This document shows, one piece after another, positions 59,747 to 64,000 of a stretch of DNA of 64,000 bases (its first letter is position 1; each line of letters opens with the position of its first letter). Source of the DNA: Variovorax brevis (GTDB lineage Bacteria; Pseudomonadota; Gammaproteobacteria; Burkholderiales; Burkholderiaceae_C); contig NZ_JASZYG010000008.1 of assembly GCF_030317105.1 (NCBI RefSeq), forward strand, positions 124,001-188,000, read 5' to 3'. The notes beneath the pieces were generated by a model. It worked only from the letters and a program-made list of their open reading frames with translations, was not told the origin of the DNA and searched no databases. Position numbers and translations under genes: made by a program.

Positions 59747-61426
59747 ATGCACATCAAGGAACTGGCGGCGGCTGCCGCATCGCCGCTCGACTACCAGGCG
59801 CTCAGCTTCGACTACGTGCGCCACGCGGACCAGGACGCGTTGACGCCCGTGAAGCATCCCGTGGTCGTGGTCGGCGCCGGGCCTGTCGGCCTCACGTTGG
59901 CCATCGACCTGGCGCTGCAGCAAGTGCCGGTCGTGCTCCTGGAGGCCGGCAACCAGCTTTCGAGCGGGTCCCGCGCGATCTGCTTTGCCAAGCGCACGCT
60001 CGAAGTCTTCGATCGCCTGGGCTGCGCAACGCGCATGGTCGACAAGGGCGTGTCGTGGAAAGTGGGCCGTGTTTTCTTCGGCGCCGACGAGGTCTATCGC
60101 TTCGACATGCTGCCCGAAACAGGGCACGAACGCCCGGCGTTCATCAACCTTCAACAGTATTACGTCGAAGGCTTCCTCGCCGAGCGCGCTGCCGGCTTGC
60201 CGAACGTCGACCTGCGCTGGAAGAACAAGGTGGTCGGCATTGCGCAGCACGCCCAGCATGCGGTGCTCACCATTGAAACCCCCGACGGCCCCTATGAACT
60301 GGCGGCCAGCCATGTGATCGCCTGCGACGGATCGCGCTCGAACCTGCGTGCGCTGCTCGGCCAGGAAAGCAAGGGCCGCATCTTCCGCGACCGCTTCCTG
60401 ATCGCCGACATCACGATGGACGCGCACCTGGACGTGGAGCGCCGCTTCTGGTTCGCGCCGCCCTTCCATCCCGGGCAAAGCGTGCTGTTGCACAAGCAGG
60501 CCGACGGCATGTGGCGCGTGGACTTCCAGCTCGGCTGGGACGCCGACCCGGTGGAAGAGCGCAAGCCCGAGCGCATCGCCCCGCGCATGCGCGCGCTGCT
60601 CGACAGCATCGGCCACGAGGGCACGCAGTTCACCATCGGTTGGGCCAGCGTCTACACCTTCGCCTGCCAGCGCATGCAAAGCTTTCGGCACGGCCGTGTG
60701 CTGTTCGCCGGCGACTCGGCGCACGGCGTGTCGCCATTCGGAGCGCGCGGTGCGAACTCCGGCGTGCAGGACGCGGAAAACCTCGCATGGAAGCTCGCCG
60801 CGGTGTTGCGGGGCGACGCGCCCGACGCATTGCTCGACAGCTATGCAAGCGAGCGCGAATTCGCGGCCGACGAGAACATTCGTCACTCCACGCGCGCCAC
60901 CGACTTCATCACACCCAAGAGCGACATCAGCCGCTTGTTCCGCGATGCGGTTCTGGCGCTGTGCAAGCAGTACGCCTTTGCACGCACGCTGGTCAACAGC
61001 GGACGCCTGTCGACTGCGACGACCCTGCGCGATTCACCGCTGAGCACGCCCGACGCGGATGCATTTCGCGGTGCCATGGTGCCCGGCGCGGCTGCCATCG
61101 ATGCGCCCTTGCTGCGAGCCGACGGCAAGCCCGAATGGCTGCTGCGCACGCTGTCGCCACACCGGTTCAACCTGCTGGTGTTCGGCGATGCCAGGGACGC
61201 GGTGGTCGATGCCTTGGCGCCGCTCGCGCACGTCGTGCAGGTGCCGCTCGACGACGCCCATGCCCTTGCCGCCGCGCGCTACGACGCGCAGCCCGGCACC
61301 GTCTACCTGCTGCGCCCGGACCAGCACGTGTGCGCACGCTGGCGACGCGCCGACGTGGACGCCGTCCGCACGGCGATGGATCGCGCCTGCGCCCGCGCCG
61401 CCGCGAACGTGATGGCAACGGCCTGA
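59747..61426 (+). CDS. mhaA: FAD-dependent hydroxylase, probable 3-hydroxyphenylacetate 6-hydroxylase (MhaA-like)
   Basis: A 559-residue flavoprotein aromatic hydroxylase. The FAD motif is VVVVGAGPVGLTLAIDLA (about residues 40-57), the GD motif is RVLFAGDSAHGVSPFGARGAN near 320, and the C-terminal domain is thioredoxin-like. In Pseudomonas putida, MhaA with the small protein MhaB turns 3-hydroxyphenylacetate into homogentisate. The small DUF2783 gene and hmgA directly downstream match that set. A paralogue lies at 29949. Substrate is inferred from context only. Confidence 0.8.
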   Translation: MHIKELAAAAASPLDYQALSFDYVRHADQDALTPVKHPVVVVGAGPVGLTLAIDLALQQVPVVLLEAGNQLSSGSRAICFAKRTLEVFDRLGCATRMVDKGVSWKVGRVFFGADEVYRFDMLPETGHERPAFINLQQYYVEGFLAERAAGLPNVDLRWKNKVVGIAQHAQHAVLTIETPDGPYELAASHVIACDGSRSNLRALLGQESKGRIFRDRFLIADITMDAHLDVERRFWFAPPFHPGQSVLLHKQADGMWRVDFQLGWDADPVEERKPERIAPRMRALLDSIGHEGTQFTIGWASVYTFACQRMQSFRHGRVLFAGDSAHGVSPFGARGANSGVQDAENLAWKLAAVLRGDAPDALLDSYASEREFAADENIRHSTRATDFITPKSDISRLFRDAVLALCKQYAFARTLVNSGRLSTATTLRDSPLSTPDADAFRGAMVPGAAAIDAPLLRADGKPEWLLRTLSPHRFNLLVFGDARDAVVDALAPLAHVVQVPLDDAHALAAARYDAQPGTVYLLRPDQHVCARWRRADVDAVRTAMDRACARAAANVMATA

Positions 61427-61439
61427 AAGAAACATCGCG

Positions 61440-61631
61440 ATGCAAGCACTCAACACCCAACCCAACTTCGAAGCGCCCGACGATTTCTACGAAGCGCTGA
61501 TCGAAACGCACCAAGGCCTGAGCAACGACGAGAGCAACGCGCTCAACGCGCGCCTCGTGCTGCTGCTGGCCAACCACATCGGCTCGATGTCCGTCCTGCG
61601 CGAAGCGCTGCAGGCGGCGCGCGAGAGCTGA
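61440..61631 (+). CDS. mhaB: Small DUF2783 protein, probable MhaB-like hydroxylase partner
   Basis: A 63-residue acidic protein starting MQALNTQPNFEAPDDFYEAL, then LIETHQGLSNDESNALNARL, all helical. It has no signal or metal motif. It starts 14 bp after the mhaA-like gene and ends 28 bp before hmgA. In P. putida a small coupling protein (MhaB) is needed for full MhaA activity, and this gene has its size and place. The identification rests on context and length. Confidence 0.75.
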   Translation: MQALNTQPNFEAPDDFYEALIETHQGLSNDESNALNARLVLLLANHIGSMSVLREALQAARES

Positions 61632-61658
61632 TCCATTTCCTTGTCTGGAGTCCATGCC

Positions 61659-62969
61659 ATGAGTTCATCCCACACCACGGAGCGCAGCTACCAGAGCGGC
61701 TTCGGCAATGAGTACGCGAGCGAGGCCGTGCCGGGTGCCTTGCCGCAAGGGCGCAACAGCCCGCAGCGCGCGCCGTTCGACCTTTATCCCGAGCTGATCT
61801 CGGGCACCGCCTTCACCGCGCCGCGCCACGAGAACCGCCGCACGTGGATGTACCGCCGACAGCCTTCGGTGGTGGCCGGTCGCTATCAACCCTACGCACA
61901 GCCGAACTGGACGACGGGCGGCGATCGCGCCATTCCGATGCCTCCGGAGCCGCTGCGCTGGGCGCCCATTCCGCTCGACGACAAGGCGGACGTCGACTTC
62001 ATCGATGGTGTGCACACGCTGGCCGCCAATGGCGATGCGGAAGCGCAATCGGGCGTTGCGGCGCACATCTACTTGGCCACGCGCTCGATGGAGCGCCGCG
62101 CCTTCGTCAATGCGGATGGCGAGATTCTTTTCGTGCCGCAGCAGGGCCGCCTGGTCATCACCTCGGAGATGGGCGTGCTCGAAGTCAAGCCGGGCGAGAT
62201 CGCGCTGGTGCCGCGCGGCGTCGTGTTCAAGGTGGCGCTGCCCGACGGCCCGTCGCGCGGCTACCTTTGCGAGAACTACGGCGCGCAGTTCCGACTGCCC
62301 GAACTCGGGCCCATCGGCTCCAACGGCCTGGCCAACTCGCGTGATTTCCAGGCGCCGGTGGCTGCGTACGAACACGACGGCGGCGAGTACGAACTCGTCA
62401 AGAAATTCAGCGGCCGCTTCTGGTCCGCGCCGACCAGCCACTCGCCCTTCAACGTGGTGGCGTGGCACGGCAACCTCGCGCCGGTGAAGTACGACACCGC
62501 CAACTTCATGACCATCGGCTCGATCAGCTTCGACCATCCCGATCCATCCATCTTCACCGTGCTCACCGCGCCGAGCGACACGCCCGGCACCGCGAACTGC
62601 GACTTCGTGATCTTTCCGCCGCGCTGGCTGGTGATGGAAGACACCTTCCGTCCGCCCTGGTACCACCGCAACCTCATGAGCGAATTCATGGGACTGGTCT
62701 ACGGCGAATACGACGCGAAGCCCGGCGGCTTCAAGCCCGGTGGCGCGAGCCTGCACAACTGCATGGTGCCGCACGGGCCGGACGAAGAAGCCTTCGACAA
62801 GGCCAGCCACTCCGATCTCAAGCCGCAGAAGCTCGACAACACACTCGCCTTCATGTTCGAGAGCCGCATGCGCTTCATTCCCACCGGGTTCGCGCTGAAC
62901 AGCCCGGCCCTGGACACCGCCTACGCCGACTGCTGGGCAGGCCTGAAAGACCAATTCAAAGCATCATGA
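61659..62969 (+). CDS. hmgA: Homogentisate 1,2-dioxygenase
   Basis: Opens the ring of homogentisate to maleylacetoacetate with an Fe(II) centre. The 436-residue product has YQSGFGNEYASEAVPGALP at the N-terminus. The iron ligands lie in WYHRNLMSEFMGLVYG and HNCMVPHGPDEEAFDKAS. The ATG at 61659 has TGGAG eight bases before it and gives MSSSHTTERSY. The stop overlaps the fahA start in ATGA. Confidence 0.97.
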   Translation: MSSSHTTERSYQSGFGNEYASEAVPGALPQGRNSPQRAPFDLYPELISGTAFTAPRHENRRTWMYRRQPSVVAGRYQPYAQPNWTTGGDRAIPMPPEPLRWAPIPLDDKADVDFIDGVHTLAANGDAEAQSGVAAHIYLATRSMERRAFVNADGEILFVPQQGRLVITSEMGVLEVKPGEIALVPRGVVFKVALPDGPSRGYLCENYGAQFRLPELGPIGSNGLANSRDFQAPVAAYEHDGGEYELVKKFSGRFWSAPTSHSPFNVVAWHGNLAPVKYDTANFMTIGSISFDHPDPSIFTVLTAPSDTPGTANCDFVIFPPRWLVMEDTFRPPWYHRNLMSEFMGLVYGEYDAKPGGFKPGGASLHNCMVPHGPDEEAFDKASHSDLKPQKLDNTLAFMFESRMRFIPTGFALNSPALDTAYADCWAGLKDQFKAS

Positions 62970-64000
62970 ACAACGCACAACTCAACGCCACCCACGATCC
63001 GAAGCTGCGCAGCTGGGTCGCATCGGCCAACGTCGCAGGCTGTGACTTCCCGATCCAGAACCTGCCCTTCGGCACCTTCAGCCAGGGCGCGGACGGCGAA
63101 CGCCGAATCGGCGTGGCCATCGGCGACAAGATCCTCGACCTGCGCCGCGCCAAGCTGGTCGACACCGACGACTTGAATGTGTTGATGGCCGCCTCGCCGC
63201 AAGCGCGCAGCGCACTGCGCGCCGCGATCTCGCAAGGCCTGAGTGAAGGCAGTGCCAAGCGGGCTGAATGGGAAGACGCGCTGGTCGACGCATCGGCCGT
63301 CACCCTGCACGTGCCTTGCCGCATCGGCGACTACACCGACTTCTACACGAGCGTGCATCACGCGACGACGGTCGGCAAGCAGTTCCGCCCTGACAACCCG
63401 CTGCTGCCCAACTACAAGTGGGTACCCATCGGCTATCACGGACGCGGATCGTCCATCGGCGTGAGCGGGCAGCAATTCAAGCGACCCAAGGGGCAGATCA
63501 AGGGCGCCACCGATGTGCCGGCATTGGGCCCGACGCAGAAGCTGGACTATGAACTTGAACTGGGCTTCTTCATCGCGGGCGGCAACGAACTGGGCGAGCC
63601 GATTCCGATGGAGCGCGCGGAAGAACACCTGTTTGGCGTGACGCTGTTCAACGACTGGTCGGCACGCGACATCCAGCCGTGGGAATACCAGCCGCTCGGG
63701 CCCTTCCTGTCGAAGAATTTCGCGAGCACGGTGTCGCCGTGGATCGTGACCACCGAAGCGCTGGCGCCTTTCCGTGCGAAGTTCGAACGCGCCGAGGGAG
63801 ACACGCAACCCTTGCCGTACCTTGACTCACCCGCCAATCGCGAGAGTGGTGCGCTCGACATCACATTGGAAGTCTGGCTGCAGACTGCAAAGATGCGCGA
63901 GGCCGGTGAAGGGGCCACGCGCCTGACGCGCGGCAATGCGGTGGAGGCGGCTTATTGGACGGTGGCGCAACTCATCACGCACCACACGGTGAATGGGTGC
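62966..64000 (+). CDS. fahA: Fumarylacetoacetase, truncated by the window edge
   Basis: Splits fumarylacetoacetate to fumarate and acetoacetate, the last step of the homogentisate route. 345 codons are visible of about 430 and the frame is open at base 64000. Conserved parts are DFYTSVHHATTVGKQF, WVPIGYHGRGSSIGVSG, the metal ligands in LDYELELGFFI, and DWSARDIQPWEYQPLGPFL. It is translationally coupled to hmgA by ATGA. A maleylacetoacetate isomerase was not seen in the window. Confidence 0.95.
   Translation, partial: MNNAQLNATHDPKLRSWVASANVAGCDFPIQNLPFGTFSQGADGERRIGVAIGDKILDLRRAKLVDTDDLNVLMAASPQARSALRAAISQGLSEGSAKRAEWEDALVDASAVTLHVPCRIGDYTDFYTSVHHATTVGKQFRPDNPLLPNYKWVPIGYHGRGSSIGVSGQQFKRPKGQIKGATDVPALGPTQKLDYELELGFFIAGGNELGEPIPMERAEEHLFGVTLFNDWSARDIQPWEYQPLGPFLSKNFASTVSPWIVTTEALAPFRAKFERAEGDTQPLPYLDSPANRESGALDITLEVWLQTAKMREAGEGATRLTRGNAVEAAYWTVAQLITHHTVNGC

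Noticed and set aside
1..64000. CRISPR array, prophage or intact transposase
   Set aside because: No regularly spaced repeats, phage structural genes or transposase motifs were seen on either strand.

Overview
The window is high-GC, gene-dense betaproteobacterial DNA that looks like a chromosome of the Comamonadaceae (order Burkholderiales), most like Variovorax or a close relative. The reasons are the conserved blocks yajC-secD-secF, smg-dprA-lysM-def-fmt, pgk-pyk-fba-purC and purE-purK-sua5, a long IorA/IorB fusion, dispersed intergenic repeats with the core ACACGAAGTG, and many four-base ATGA overlaps. I saw no rRNA or tRNA gene, CRISPR array, intact insertion sequence or prophage. The assignment rests on gene content read by eye, not on a search.

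Region by region. 1-4.1 kb (minus strand): the edge of an ABC transporter gene, a creatininase-family amidohydrolase, an MFS exporter and an Lrp/AsnC regulator. 4.3-7.9 kb: a 1201-residue indolepyruvate ferredoxin oxidoreductase divergent from the Lrp gene. 8-9.2 kb: a decayed DUF1016 nuclease gene with a probable HsdS tail beside it. 9.5-15.3 kb: yajC, secD, secF and a DUF1631 protein with glycine-rich inserts. 15.5-23.1 kb (minus strand): a nine-gene lipid/polyketide-like cluster consisting of DarA-like and DarB-like dialkylresorcinol enzymes, an unknown protein, a BtrH-like protein, an ABC-2 exporter, an acyl carrier protein and two ketosynthase-related proteins. 23.1-29.9 kb: housekeeping genes (smg, dprA, a LysM protein, def, fmt) and an AzlCD exporter. 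29.9-33.3 kb (minus strand): a VOC protein, an alpha/beta hydrolase and a flavin monooxygenase, which look like an aromatic-catabolism operon. 33.4-50.7 kb: central metabolism (pgk, pyk, fba, purC, purE, purK, pyrF), t6A synthesis (Sua5, TsaB), regulators, dacB, a DMT transporter, rimI and a UDG-like protein. 50.9-57.8 kb: two tandem DUF1800-DUF1501 pairs. 57.8-64 kb: an IclR regulator divergent from MBL-fold protein, mhaA-like and mhaB-like genes, hmgA and fahA, a homogentisate pathway that runs off the right edge.

The strongest candidate for a poorly described system is the 15.5-23.1 kb cluster. It combines the dialkylresorcinol enzymes and an acyl carrier protein with a BtrH-type protein, its own exporter, and a ketosynthase in which one of the usual two catalytic histidines is a glutamine. 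Other points of note are the duplicated DUF1800-DUF1501 operons, a degenerate MBL-fold protein in the homogentisate operon, two related flavin hydroxylases in separate catabolic operons, and five genes whose -10-like box sits only 6-7 nt before the start codon, which suggests leaderless transcripts.
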